The notes under the pieces are model-generated. The model worked only from the letters and a program-made list of their open reading frames with translations, was not told where the DNA came from and made no database searches. 64,000 nucleotides of DNA from Psychrobacter immobilis (lineage in GTDB: Bacteria > Pseudomonadota > Gammaproteobacteria > Pseudomonadales > Moraxellaceae). The stretch spans positions 1 through 64,000 of the forward strand of contig NZ_CAJGZN010000008.1 of assembly GCF_904846235.1 (NCBI RefSeq). The letters are read 5' to 3'. The translations under genes and the position numbers were made by a program. Each line of letters starts with the position of its first letter. Position 1 is the stretch's first letter. Shown piece by piece: positions 35,172-44,709 of the stretch.

Positions 35172-35453
35172 TTATGCCTCTTCCTCATTAGATGAAGAAA
35201 TATGACTATCAAGCCAGGCATTAATGTCGGACACACGCCAAAGACTGGCGCGTCCGATTTTTATTGGGGCAGGAAACTTACCTTCATTTATGAGGTGATA
35301 AATATGTTTAGCAGAAAACCCAGTGATGCCGCGTGATGCCGGTCTAGCTGTAATGATACGTTGCTGACCTGATTCAGTGGCATAGTTGCGAGCTGGACGC
35401 TCAGGTTGGTTTGCGAGATCTGACATTCGCAAATATCTATTTTTTAGTTTCAT
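35172..35453 (-). CDS. AlpA-family regulator/excisionase
   Basis: 93 residues from ATG 35453, chosen because GGAG lies seven bases upstream; a TTG-type longer frame begins at 35471. The core FSAKHIYHLINEGKFPAPIK, IGRASLWRVSDINAWLDSHI is the AlpA/MerR-like HTH of P4-type elements, which activates integrase and excision. It is coupled to the ATPase gene. Confidence 0.85.
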   Translation of the reverse strand: MKLKNRYLRMSDLANQPERPARNYATESGQQRIITARPASRGITGFSAKHIYHLINEGKFPAPIKIGRASLWRVSDINAWLDSHISSSNEEEA

Positions 35454-35581
35454 GTTATTACTCCATAGCACGGTTGGTTATGCCAAGTTTGGCTGAGTGC
35501 TACGAAGTAATATTAGGTAAAGTGATACATTAAGTCATTTCTATAGAAAAAATGTTTTTTTCTATAGAAAAAACATTTAAT

Positions 35582-36175
35582 CTAAGATTCTGTTTTAACT
35601 AAAGTTTTAGCATATTTTTTTGCTTCAGAAAATTTTTTGCTCAGTGTGCTTTTTGATAATCCACGGATTTTATATTTATCTAGAATAGTGTCAATAAGTA
35701 GCTCCTGGGTATATCTGTCTCCAGCAATATCCTTTATAGAGTTCATAACTACACCTAGAACTAGTAAGCTATCTCCCTGCTGTTCTTCCTGCTGAGGGTT
35801 AGAGTTTGAAGGTAGAGGAAGCTCTCTAAGTAAGTATAAATTTTGATACTTTTCTTTGAATTCACTTGATACTGTTCTTTCATCTCTATGCATTCGTGCC
35901 GCGTTCTGATAAAAATTAAGGTAATCCTGAGCTTCAGCTTCTTTATCCTTTTCTGCTAAGTTTCTGTAAATGCCATCTTCCTTAACATAAACATGGTTAT
36001 AACCATGAATGTTATCGTCAATATAAGTTTTCAAAATAGAAGAGTAATTAATCAGAATATATACTGCGGTAGAATGTATGCTACTCTGATGTTTATTTGC
36101 TAGAGCCTGCAAGTTTTCAGTTGCTAATATATATTTTTCGTCTTCTTCTAATCTTAAACTATCTAAAATACCCAT
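35582..36175 (-). CDS. Hypothetical protein of the integrative module
   Basis: 197 residues with no recognised family. It is charged and helical (LRLEEDEKYILATENLQALA, LAEKDKEAEAQDYLNFYQNA). The C-terminus (YKIRGLSKSTLSKKFSEAKKYAKT) looks like a DNA-binding HTH. It lies between integrase and AlpA in the same direction. The upstream and downstream gaps are each 100-150 bases, so it may have its own promoter. Confidence 0.6.
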   Translation of the reverse strand: MGILDSLRLEEDEKYILATENLQALANKHQSSIHSTAVYILINYSSILKTYIDDNIHGYNHVYVKEDGIYRNLAEKDKEAEAQDYLNFYQNAARMHRDERTVSSEFKEKYQNLYLLRELPLPSNSNPQQEEQQGDSLLVLGVVMNSIKDIAGDRYTQELLIDTILDKYKIRGLSKSTLSKKFSEAKKYAKTLVKTES

Positions 36176-36319
36176 AAATTATATCTCAAAATATATGTTA
36201 ATTAATAAAAGGAAAAATGTTCTGAATGTATATAAAGCAACTAAAGCCTAGATAATTAGACCCAGTCTTGCATTCAATTCCATAATAATTGCTGGTTTAC
36301 AAGAAAATCTGAGTTGTAA

Positions 36320-37786
36320 CTATTTCATCTGACTAACGAGCTGTGCTAATAGATCAGGCGACACACCCTGAGCTTGTAAGCTTTTTATTAAAACATCTTT
36401 ATCATGTAGCGCTATATCAGTAGCTTGCTCATTACGACTATCCATTTCTTTCTTGACTTCATCTGGTGTAAGCAAGTCGAAGCTCACTGCCTTACCAGCT
36501 CGCAGGTCGTCTAGATGATTTGCCCATTGATTCATCATCATCTGCCGTTCTGCTAGATGTGCTGATAAGTCATAACGCTTTTTGACACTGGACTGCTCAA
36601 GGTGAGCCAACTGTATTTCTATAAGGTTTTGACTAAACTGCAACTCGTATAGTCCAGTGCTGGCAAGCTGCCTAAATCCATGGCCAGTCATTTTAGGATA
36701 GGGGTCACCAGTGTATCCCATCCGCTTTAATGCTTGATTGAACCATACATCGCTGTACGGTTTGCTACGCTCAAAGTTATAAAATACGTAACCCGTTTTT
36801 TCTGTCAAAGGCCGCATACGCTCGATAATAGCCATTGCCTGTGGTGACAAGGGGATAATATGATCTTGACGCATTTTCATCTTATGCGCTGGGATACGCC
36901 AAACATTTTTATGATAATCAATCTCTGACCATTCAAAAAATCTTAGTTCTTTTGTTCTAACAAAGCACAGCGTCATCAGCTGCATGCCAGCGATAGTCTG
37001 TTGATGCGCGTTTGGATTATCTGCACCGTATTGATCAATATTGCGTAGTAGCTCAGGGAATTGGTGCTGCTCAATCGCTTTCATACGCTCAGCTTTATGA
37101 GGTCTTAATGCTTTGTTGCGACCATAAGCAATGTTGATGATATCGTACCCTAGTGTATTAATAGCATACTCAAAAACTGAGCTAATGAGGGCAACACACT
37201 TGTGTGAAGTATCAGTTGTCCACTTCCCCCGCTCTTCAAAATAGGTTTGGATTGCTAATCCAGTTTTGATAACGTCTTGAGCCGTTATAGAGGCAATAGG
37301 GTAGTCGCCTATATGCGGTGCAATATGCTTATCTAGATAGTTATGTAGTTTTTGAACGTTCTTAGGTGTGGTACTAGATCTTTCGTTAATATAGCTCTTA
37401 GCGATAACTCTAAATAAGTCTTTTTGCTCAAAGTTATTCTTTTCATAGTTTTTATGTTCAGTTGGATCAACGCCATCACTGAGTAGCGCCTGAGCTTTAT
37501 CACGTGCCAGCCGAGCCTCTTTTAGTGAGACTTCTGGTTTAAAGGCAGAATCAATAGTTTGTTTGGCAGGCTTATAAATGCCAATCTGGTAAGTTTTTTG
37601 CTTGGGTTTAAGATCTTTATCGGATTGATAGCGATAAGTCATCTGCCAAAATAGTGAGCCATTTGGATGTTGTATCAGATATAAATTGTTGCCATCACCA
37701 TGGCGTGTAACTTTGACAGGCGTGGATTGTTTGGCGATTGCTTTCACGCCAGCGTCAGTTAATCGGTAGTCTTGTCTTCTCGTCAT
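36320..37786 (-). CDS. P4-type tyrosine integrase
   Basis: 488 residues. The N-terminal DUF4102-type arm-binding domain (LTDAGVKAIAKQSTPVKVTR, NLYLIQHPNGSLFWQMTYR) is followed by a core-binding domain and the catalytic domain: Arg in CFVRTKELRFFEW (about 275), Lys region KMKMRQDHIIPL, HGFRQL (about 368-373), a second His in LAHLEQS, and Tyr in KKRYDLS (about 405). All key residues are present, so the enzyme is probably active. It lies 212 bases from a tRNA-Arg gene in the same orientation, the usual position for an integrase using the tRNA 3' end as attB. It probably brought in the island to its left. Confidence 0.95.
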   Translation of the reverse strand: MTRRQDYRLTDAGVKAIAKQSTPVKVTRHGDGNNLYLIQHPNGSLFWQMTYRYQSDKDLKPKQKTYQIGIYKPAKQTIDSAFKPEVSLKEARLARDKAQALLSDGVDPTEHKNYEKNNFEQKDLFRVIAKSYINERSSTTPKNVQKLHNYLDKHIAPHIGDYPIASITAQDVIKTGLAIQTYFEERGKWTTDTSHKCVALISSVFEYAINTLGYDIINIAYGRNKALRPHKAERMKAIEQHQFPELLRNIDQYGADNPNAHQQTIAGMQLMTLCFVRTKELRFFEWSEIDYHKNVWRIPAHKMKMRQDHIIPLSPQAMAIIERMRPLTEKTGYVFYNFERSKPYSDVWFNQALKRMGYTGDPYPKMTGHGFRQLASTGLYELQFSQNLIEIQLAHLEQSSVKKRYDLSAHLAERQMMMNQWANHLDDLRAGKAVSFDLLTPDEVKKEMDSRNEQATDIALHDKDVLIKSLQAQGVSPDLLAQLVSQMK

Positions 37787-37813
37787 AGCTTATACCCCAA
37801 GGTGTCGAGAGGT

Positions 37814-37886
37814 TTAACAACAACCTCACTGCATAATTAACAACAGAAAATGACGTTGTATATTATTTAACAACTCATTTAACAAC
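37814..37886. repeat. Four TTAACAAC direct repeats next to the integrase
   Basis: TTAACAAC occurs at 37814-37821, 37837-37844, 37867-37874 and 37879-37886. They lie between the integrase start and the tRNA, where arm-type integrase or AlpA binding sites are expected. Confidence 0.65.
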
Positions 37887-37998
37887 ATTCTAGAGGTGCT
37901 AGTAGGTAATGACAAGTGTTTAATAAAGACAGATAAATAGGTATGATAAGTGTTTAAAGGGTTTGAGGTAATGGGAGGTTATGTCTAAATACAATGAT

Positions 37999-38074
37999 TG
38001 GTGCGCCCACCAAGACTCGAACTCGGATCGATCGCTTAGGAGGCAACTGCTCTATCCTGTTGAGCTATAGGCGC
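37999..38074 (-). tRNA. tRNA-Arg (CCT anticodon)
   Basis: Read leftward from 38074: acceptor GCGCCTA pairs with TGGGCGC, discriminator A and encoded CCA end at 37999. The D arm is GCTC/GAGC, the anticodon loop CTCCTAA gives CCT (reads AGG), and the T loop is TTCGAGT. The cloverleaf is complete. Its 3' end faces the integrase and is the likely insertion site of the island. Confidence 0.95.
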
Positions 38075-38147
38075 ATTATGGAGTGACATTGTAGAAAAAA
38101 GCAGTCATAAAAGCAATCAACAAAAGACAAATAGAGACAATTTATCT

Positions 38148-38948
38148 TTACTCACCATTGCTAAGCGCGTCAGTGACATCTACAGCATGATCACCTGATG
38201 CATTTTTTGCCTGTGAGGTTGGTTTAAATAAGTCATTTACACTGTTCTTATAACCACTAATGTTCTCATAATCATATTTTTTTAGTATATCTTGACCTGT
38301 GCTCGATAGTAAAAAATTACGGAAGTTAATAGCAGTTGTATCGTCTGTCAGGATGACACCTTCAAGCGCCTGTTCATCTTTTAGCGCATAGTTAAAGGGG
38401 TTTAGAGTGTGTATCTTTTTATCTTTATCATGCGTACTATTATCACTATTTTTATCAGATGCATTACTTATATCACTGGCCTCAGTACTTTTCTGACTTT
38501 GACCATTTCTATCTTGTGCCTGTTGCAATTCTGACTGTAGGAGTGATACTCGTTCTGTAGATAGGCTATCGTCATTGGTAATAATCATATCTGTATCAAA
38601 GACAAAGAGTTTGTCTTTGGTAGAACCACTACTTGGTACTGTAAGAAGGTCGTTAGAGAAGACATAGCTCGCTAACACTTGTACGTGCGGATAACGAGAT
38701 TCAAAACTCACAATGATATCGTCCAAAGGTATCTGTAACTTCTCCTCTGCTCGAATGTATAAAACACTGTCAGCAATCTCTCTTGATTCATCACCTTTCG
38801 TACTAGAGTCTGCTTCACTTTCACTTGCCATGATTGGCAATGGGTCTGTGTTTTTGCGATTACTGGTCCACAACCAAATGAAGACCGCGATAAAGATTGT
38901 GAGCAGTAGCAAGATTAGCCCAGCCAGCAGTAGTTTGTAGTCTTTCAT
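38148..38948 (-). CDS. Membrane-anchored ModA-like periplasmic protein
   Basis: 266 residues. A single N-terminal transmembrane segment (LLLAGLILLLLTIFIAVFIW, 7-26) anchors a periplasmic part. The middle is low-complexity and polar (about 130-175, Ser/Asp/Lys-rich). The sequence FRNFLLSSTGQDILKKYDY (about 210-228) followed by GYKNSVNDLFKP resembles the end of molybdate-type (ModA) solute-binding proteins. It lacks an ABC transporter partner nearby. The linker and loss of the typical signal peptide suggest a repurposed binding domain. The ligand is unknown. Confidence 0.55.
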   Translation of the reverse strand: MKDYKLLLAGLILLLLTIFIAVFIWLWTSNRKNTDPLPIMASESEADSSTKGDESREIADSVLYIRAEEKLQIPLDDIIVSFESRYPHVQVLASYVFSNDLLTVPSSGSTKDKLFVFDTDMIITNDDSLSTERVSLLQSELQQAQDRNGQSQKSTEASDISNASDKNSDNSTHDKDKKIHTLNPFNYALKDEQALEGVILTDDTTAINFRNFLLSSTGQDILKKYDYENISGYKNSVNDLFKPTSQAKNASGDHAVDVTDALSNGE

Positions 38949-39014
38949 ATATTACTGCTCTTTTATTATTAGTTGATTCATAACAACGTTTATATACAGG
39001 GTAGTATCTAGCTT

Positions 39015-39539
39015 TTAAAGCTTTTGTTCTAGTACTTCATCGGTTAATTCAGCCAACATGTCTGCAAAAATATCCGTATTTGCAGAAGGGGGAGATACTT
39101 GTTCTTCATTAACTTCACCACTTTCATCAGTATGACCATTGGTTTGGCGATTTATTAGAGAATCAGGTTGGTTGTTTAATACCTTGGCAGGCGTAGTAGT
39201 TTGATGCGCTGCTAACGGCGATTCACCAGTTAACAATCTGTCTTTTAACCATCTAAACCCATGTGCCTCCCACCATGCTTTAAAACGCGGCAACGTGCTA
39301 CCACGTACTGCTACAGGTAGATCTAGCGTTCTCAATTTCTGCGCAAGGATAGGGTCGCTGATAGCTTGATGGATGCTCAAATAAAGTGAGCTACTATCAT
39401 TCGTATAGGGTCGTCTGTTTTGCCATGATCTATCATCAATTTTCATACGCGGCAGTTGCCACAACTCACCGCGATAATACACGACGTATAAGCGTTGTTT
39501 TGGATGGACAAAAATGGCATCAATGGGACGCAATGGCAT
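39015..39539 (-). CDS. Conserved hypothetical protein
   Basis: 174 residues from ATG 39539, with a GGGAT-type site about ten bases upstream; TTG 39560 is an alternative. The N-terminal half is globular (IDAIFVHPKQRLYVVYYRGE, FKAWWEAHGFRWLKDRLLTG). The C-terminal half is polar and low-complexity, ending in an acidic helix (DIFADMLAELTDEVLEQKL). No family is recognised. It lies 66 bases from the ModA-like gene in the same direction and may share its transcript. Confidence 0.6.
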   Translation of the reverse strand: MPLRPIDAIFVHPKQRLYVVYYRGELWQLPRMKIDDRSWQNRRPYTNDSSSLYLSIHQAISDPILAQKLRTLDLPVAVRGSTLPRFKAWWEAHGFRWLKDRLLTGESPLAAHQTTTPAKVLNNQPDSLINRQTNGHTDESGEVNEEQVSPPSANTDIFADMLAELTDEVLEQKL

Positions 39540-39560
39540 AATATTAAGTAATCCCGTCAA

Positions 39561-39979
39561 TAGAAAGTGTTATTTAGATACAGGTTGTAAAGGCCAATTT
39601 AAAAACCACAATGAGGTTATTTCATTGTAAATATGAATGATAGTATAAAACGACACTAAATGTCGCAAGCTTATTATAATATCGGCATCTACACTAGTAA
39701 ACGATAACCATCAATGGCACACTGATAGCAAATTTGGCAAGTCAACGTTATCAATGGATATGTAGAGTTTGCTACTATGATTGTTTTTGTTTATGGCCCT
39801 CATGCTAGCAGAAATGCATCATAGTAACGACCATCAAACATGGATTGATGAGTATCGATTTTTGTTTTGTCTAGATATTTTATGGTGTTTTTGACATTGG
39901 ATATAGACATCTCATCTACAAGTGAAGCCTTTTTTATTAATCCTAATATCTCACCTTTATTGCAATCAGATTATTGTCT
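39561..39979. other. Non-coding gap upstream of recC
   Basis: About 420 bases between divergent genes. A small hairpin (GCGACAT / rough ATGTCGT around 39654-39668) is visible; otherwise I see no gene, RNA or clear promoter consensus. Promoters for recC and the leftward gene should lie here. Confidence 0.4.
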
Positions 39980-42900
39980 ATGTTCACTATTATTCAGTCG
40001 CACCGTACCGAAAACCTCGTTGATCAATTGCTTGTACAATACCAGTCCAAGGATCAGCCGGTTTTTGAACCCTTCATTGTCATTGTACCGTCAATGGTAT
40101 TGGGTGATTGGTTGGACAAAACTATTGCTAGCCGTGCTGGTATTAGTACCTTGGTGCGTACTAAATTTTGGGGTCAGTATCAATGGACACTGATGCAAGA
40201 TGTATTAACCCGCCATAATGCATACTTACTGGCGCAAAACCCTGAAGCGACAACTCTAAATGTACCCGAAGTGGCGGTGTTATCACCGACAGTAATGCAG
40301 TGGCGATTGTTTGGGTATTTGACTTATTATCAAGAGACAATCGTTGCAGATGAAAAGCATCCAGTTCATCCATTGTTAGCGTCTTTGATTGATGACCCAC
40401 AGGCAAGCGCTCAACAAGACAGCTTACAACAGGATAAGGCGCAACAAGATGCTCGCATTTGGCAGCTGGCAAGCGATTTGGCTAGGGTGTTTAACCGCTA
40501 TTTGACTCACCGTGAGGATTGGTTGGCATTATGGTCGCAAAACAAGCCGTTGAACGTAAGTGAGTTGATAGCGGATAAAGACGCCTTATCCCTGCGCTTT
40601 GATAAGTATGCGCGCGGCACGCCTGAGTGGTTGGTCGACCATTATGTTGAGTTAGAAATTTCCCAACGTTTTTTATGGTCGCATTTATTTGCTGATGTTC
40701 ATCTACACCGTGTGGCACTGGAGCGTGCGTTCTGGTCAGCTTTAAAAGGCAACAAAGCGAATGAGCGTGATCAGTTGCCCAAAGTACTGCGTATATTTAC
40801 CATTCAGCAACTGCCACAGACCGAGTTAGACTTTCTACAGAGTCTGTCGCAATACATGAATATCACGCTATTGCATTACAATCCATCAAAGCTGTTTTGG
40901 GCAGATATCGTTGATAAATCATGGTTACAACGCCAGCAGATTATCAACCCTGAGAGTGTGTTTTTGCGTGATTATGGTCACAGCTTGCTATCGCGTTTGG
41001 GCAAGCAGTCGCGCGATGCGTTTGCGATGCTTGCCAATTTATCAGGTAATGAGCAATACGACGATGCGCTAGTCGAATGGCAAGATAATTTCGACGATAC
41101 ACTGAGCATTGGTTCTAATCATGAGGTTGCTGCTGAGTATATTGATGATGCTAGTAATACTCAAAATAGTCCAAGTTTATTAAGGCGTTTGCAAAACGAT
41201 GTGCTGATGCTTGATGAGCAATCGACCCAGCAAGCAACGGCTGCTACAGTCTCACAAGCAGTAAGCAAGCAACTAGAGTCAAGCTTTGATGAAGCTAAGC
41301 AAGAAACGGCTTGGTATGAAGATAAAGCGTTAGAGAATAAGCGTTTTGAGAAAAACCGTTTTTGGGCAATCTCTTCCCAAGATAATAGCCTAAGCATTCA
41401 TTCGTGTCATAGTTTGCAGCGTCAGCTTGAAGTATTGCGTATTATGATTGGTCGTTGGCTAAATGAACCTATCAAACTAGGTGAAAAGAAACGCCATATC
41501 TCCGACATCGTTGTGCTGCTACCTGATGTTGAACGTCATCATGCATTGATTGGGTCTATCTTCGTCAATGGTAAGGGTCAAGACGGTTTGACTTTGCCTG
41601 CTAAAGTGACTGGTGTTGTTGATTCCGACATTCGCCAGTTATGGGAAGCGATTATCGGTTTTTACAAACTATTGGGTAGTCATAGTGCCCGTTTTGAAGC
41701 AGCTGAAGTCTTGGACTGGCTCATGTTGCCGCCTTTATTTGAAAGCTTTGGACTGACTCATGAGCAGATGAGCCGTGGCTGTGATTTATTGGTAGAGGCG
41801 GGCTTTATTCGCGGTTTTGACGAGCTGCATCTTAAACAAACATTGGATAGTAATGATTACGACTATCGCTTTAGCTTTGCACAGGCATTAGACAGATTGA
41901 CCCTAGGTCTGGTCATGCCAGAGGCTGAGTTGAGTGATTGCTTATATGATCTAAATGACGATGAATGGCCAAGCACTGCGTTACCAGAAATGACCTTACC
42001 GTTACCACAAGTTAGCCTAAATGATGCGTTGATTGTTGAAGCGCTTTGCCGCATTTATACCGGCTTGGTCGCACGACGTGATGATCATACACAAAAAATG
42101 AAAGCGGAAGATTGGCTTGATCAGATTGAGACACAAGTTATCCATCGCTACTTTGGGGATGTAGACCAAACGCGTACCATGCGCGCCATCTACAACGCGA
42201 TGAATGGTTTTAAGTCAAGTCTGCGAGCCAATCGTCACTATAGGCAGTACGCTAGTGGTGATGTCGACAACAGAGAAGTGGAGCAAAGGCTGGCAGGTGT
42301 GGAGCAATTGCCGCTCAAGCTGAGCTTTATGCTAGACAGTATCGAAAACGAGCTTGAAAGTCAGCAGGTCAGTGCGGAGCCAACTGGGGTGATTACTTTT
42401 GGTCGATTTGGTGCACTAAGAAACGTGCCGTTTGAGTTGGTGGTGATGCTCAATATGGATCTCTCTGAGTTTCCTGGGCGTGACCGAGATAACCGCTATG
42501 ATTTGATGAAAGCGACCAATGCACGCCGTGGTGACAGAGTTAGTGAAGATGATGACAACGGCGCATTTTTAGATGCGTTACTGTGCGCGCGCAGTGCATG
42601 TTGGATGTTCTACAACGGCCAAAGCTTGACGGACACTCATGAGCATCTGCCTGCCAATCCAGTGAGTGAGCTATTGCAGTTTTTGCAAGGCGAGGTGCAA
42701 TGGCAGGTGAACTCGCTTGAGACATTACCCGAGAATATTGACCCCACCACCGAAAGCCTCAAGCGCTATTTGCCTAAATTGATTAAACAGTGGTTGGTGA
42801 CTGAGCATCCTGCACTGCCTTTCCATGAGAGTCTGTTTGAGACAGAAATCGAAGGCCATGATGTTTCTGAGCAAGCATCTCCTGATATTGATGACAATGC

Positions 42901-44461
42901 TCATGCTAATGCTCAGGATTCTAGCCCTGTCGATATGATTGATGAGCTGGATACTTTATTAAATACCGCCATGCGCAAAACCAAGCTGGCTCAGAAAAAA
43001 CAGTTTCCACCTGCACCGCTTTGGCAAGCGGTGTTTGATACATTGAAAGGGCGAGTGGCTAGTGAGCCTATGCAACTGGTTGGCTTACCCACAAGAGCAC
43101 AGTATGAGTCAATTGCTCAGGTGCTAGGTCAAGGCTTGGGACAATTAGGTCAAGTGGACAATAAAACCTTGTCTGCATTGGCTGATATGCTAGCGCTAGA
43201 TAAGGTTGTTGATATTAGCAATGTGAGTAGCATGACAGAGGCGCTCATCCAGAATTTATCTGATAGCGTATTTAATATTGGAGAGATAGACATTGAAGGG
43301 GTATTGGCTTACCAAGTACGCCATCCTGCCAAAGCGTTCTTACGGTCTCAAAAGGTGCATGTGGTACAAGGTGAAGAAGCACTGTCGCATCAAGAGCCGC
43401 TATTTCTAAACAGTTTAACTACCTATCAAATCAAAGATCATTTGATTAAGCAATTGGTCGCCGATGAGACTAAGGCCAATGGCGGTGATACAACTGCTGA
43501 AACCACTACGCCAATCCTGATGTATCAAAAAATCATGCCCGCTGGAGTCGCTCGCCAAACTACATTACCCAATCAACAGAAGAAACTGCAACAGCAGTGT
43601 TTGGAGTTCAAAGAGCAGCTAATTGCTAATGGCTTTGACGAAAGCAGTATTCTCAACGAGAGTAAGGCAGATAGCAGCAGTGTATTACAGCTACTGACGC
43701 CAACTGCCGAATATCCTGTCCAGATAGAGCTAAAAAATATACTGAATAACACTGACAACGAGTCAAAGCACCAGACGAATATAGACGGTATGGAAACACT
43801 GCTTAAGCTATTGCCAAAAACTATTAAAATGAAGGGATTAGTACCAATATTGGCACCCATATCAATTATTCAGGCGGGCGTGCCTTATGCTAAGCAATCC
43901 CCCAAGCAGTGGTTAAATATATTGCCCAATTCTGCCAGCCCTAGGCATTTACTCAAGTTTTGGTTGTCACATTTGTATTGGCAAGTGGCCAGACGTACCA
44001 CCGCTCAGCAAGTGGAATTAAATGATGGCGTGAGTATTTGGCGTTTTAATAAGCCTAGCTCACAAGTCAAAAAGTATGACAAGGTCATCGCATTTAAACT
44101 AACCCCGATTGTGTATGAAGATGCAGTAATTGAGCTGATAAAATGGACTGTTTTTGGCAAATTAACGGGTCAAGTGCCCATTACATTATTACCAGAATAT
44201 GCATTTAATTACCTTGATAAGTATCTAAAGCATGAAGAAGATGACGGCAACCGATACTGGCCAAAACGTGCCGACTTCTCCGACTGGTTAAGACCTAACT
44301 ATAACTCAGACACGGTATACGATACTTGCTCGCAGCATGCTATTTGGCAGTACGTGCTACGTGACCAAGATGCGTTTAAGGCGTTATCATCAGCGTTGAC
44401 TACATTAGCCCAGCCATTGTATGAGCCGATGTTTAACGCGTTAACTAACTTAGATGGTTAG
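39980..44461 (+). CDS. recC: RecBCD complex subunit RecC
   Basis: 1493 residues from ATG 39980 (TTG 39974 is an in-frame alternative); longer than E. coli RecC (1122), with polar insertions around 380-460 and 980-1040. The start FTIIQSHRTENLVDQLL matches the RecC N-terminus 'hSNRLd.L', followed by FIVIVPSMVLGDWL. RecC is an inactivated helicase fold that splits the DNA ends and recognises Chi. It lies upstream of recB and recD in the same orientation. Acidic low-complexity insertions (SEQASPDIDDNAHANAQDSS) are common in Psychrobacter-type proteins. Confidence 0.9.
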   Translation: MFTIIQSHRTENLVDQLLVQYQSKDQPVFEPFIVIVPSMVLGDWLDKTIASRAGISTLVRTKFWGQYQWTLMQDVLTRHNAYLLAQNPEATTLNVPEVAVLSPTVMQWRLFGYLTYYQETIVADEKHPVHPLLASLIDDPQASAQQDSLQQDKAQQDARIWQLASDLARVFNRYLTHREDWLALWSQNKPLNVSELIADKDALSLRFDKYARGTPEWLVDHYVELEISQRFLWSHLFADVHLHRVALERAFWSALKGNKANERDQLPKVLRIFTIQQLPQTELDFLQSLSQYMNITLLHYNPSKLFWADIVDKSWLQRQQIINPESVFLRDYGHSLLSRLGKQSRDAFAMLANLSGNEQYDDALVEWQDNFDDTLSIGSNHEVAAEYIDDASNTQNSPSLLRRLQNDVLMLDEQSTQQATAATVSQAVSKQLESSFDEAKQETAWYEDKALENKRFEKNRFWAISSQDNSLSIHSCHSLQRQLEVLRIMIGRWLNEPIKLGEKKRHISDIVVLLPDVERHHALIGSIFVNGKGQDGLTLPAKVTGVVDSDIRQLWEAIIGFYKLLGSHSARFEAAEVLDWLMLPPLFESFGLTHEQMSRGCDLLVEAGFIRGFDELHLKQTLDSNDYDYRFSFAQALDRLTLGLVMPEAELSDCLYDLNDDEWPSTALPEMTLPLPQVSLNDALIVEALCRIYTGLVARRDDHTQKMKAEDWLDQIETQVIHRYFGDVDQTRTMRAIYNAMNGFKSSLRANRHYRQYASGDVDNREVEQRLAGVEQLPLKLSFMLDSIENELESQQVSAEPTGVITFGRFGALRNVPFELVVMLNMDLSEFPGRDRDNRYDLMKATNARRGDRVSEDDDNGAFLDALLCARSACWMFYNGQSLTDTHEHLPANPVSELLQFLQGEVQWQVNSLETLPENIDPTTESLKRYLPKLIKQWLVTEHPALPFHESLFETEIEGHDVSEQASPDIDDNAHANAQDSSPVDMIDELDTLLNTAMRKTKLAQKKQFPPAPLWQAVFDTLKGRVASEPMQLVGLPTRAQYESIAQVLGQGLGQLGQVDNKTLSALADMLALDKVVDISNVSSMTEALIQNLSDSVFNIGEIDIEGVLAYQVRHPAKAFLRSQKVHVVQGEEALSHQEPLFLNSLTTYQIKDHLIKQLVADETKANGGDTTAETTTPILMYQKIMPAGVARQTTLPNQQKKLQQQCLEFKEQLIANGFDESSILNESKADSSSVLQLLTPTAEYPVQIELKNILNNTDNESKHQTNIDGMETLLKLLPKTIKMKGLVPILAPISIIQAGVPYAKQSPKQWLNILPNSASPRHLLKFWLSHLYWQVARRTTAQQVELNDGVSIWRFNKPSSQVKKYDKVIAFKLTPIVYEDAVIELIKWTVFGKLTGQVPITLLPEYAFNYLDKYLKHEEDDGNRYWPKRADFSDWLRPNYNSDTVYDTCSQHAIWQYVLRDQDAFKALSSALTTLAQPLYEPMFNALTNLDG

Positions 44462-44506
44462 CCCATTATCTAGAACAGCCTCTAATTAGTTTTTGCTATC
44501 TTGTTC

Positions 44507-44680
44507 TAGGGCGTGTCTTCATTTCAAAAATGGTGATAAAAATGAGATAAATTGCCGTCAAACGAGGAAAATAGTGCAGATAATATCGGGATATTAACCA
44601 GCTATTTGACGATGTTTGGCAAAATTTAGCTGTTTTTAGCCCATTTAGATAACTATCAAGTGAATTGAAGACATGCCCTA
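44507..44680. mobile_element. MITE-like element between recC and recB
   Basis: A 174-base segment bounded by 20-base inverted ends, TAGGGCGTGTCTTCATTTCA at the left and the reverse complement TAGGGCATGTCTTCAATTCA at the right (18 of 20 match). It begins and ends with TA, fitting a TA target duplication of IS630/Tc1-type elements. It encodes no protein. A 10-base match to its end (ACATGCCCTA) recurs at 53080-53089. Confidence 0.65.
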
Positions 44681-44709
44681 ATAAATAATAATTAAAAGTA
44701 TGCGCCCAT

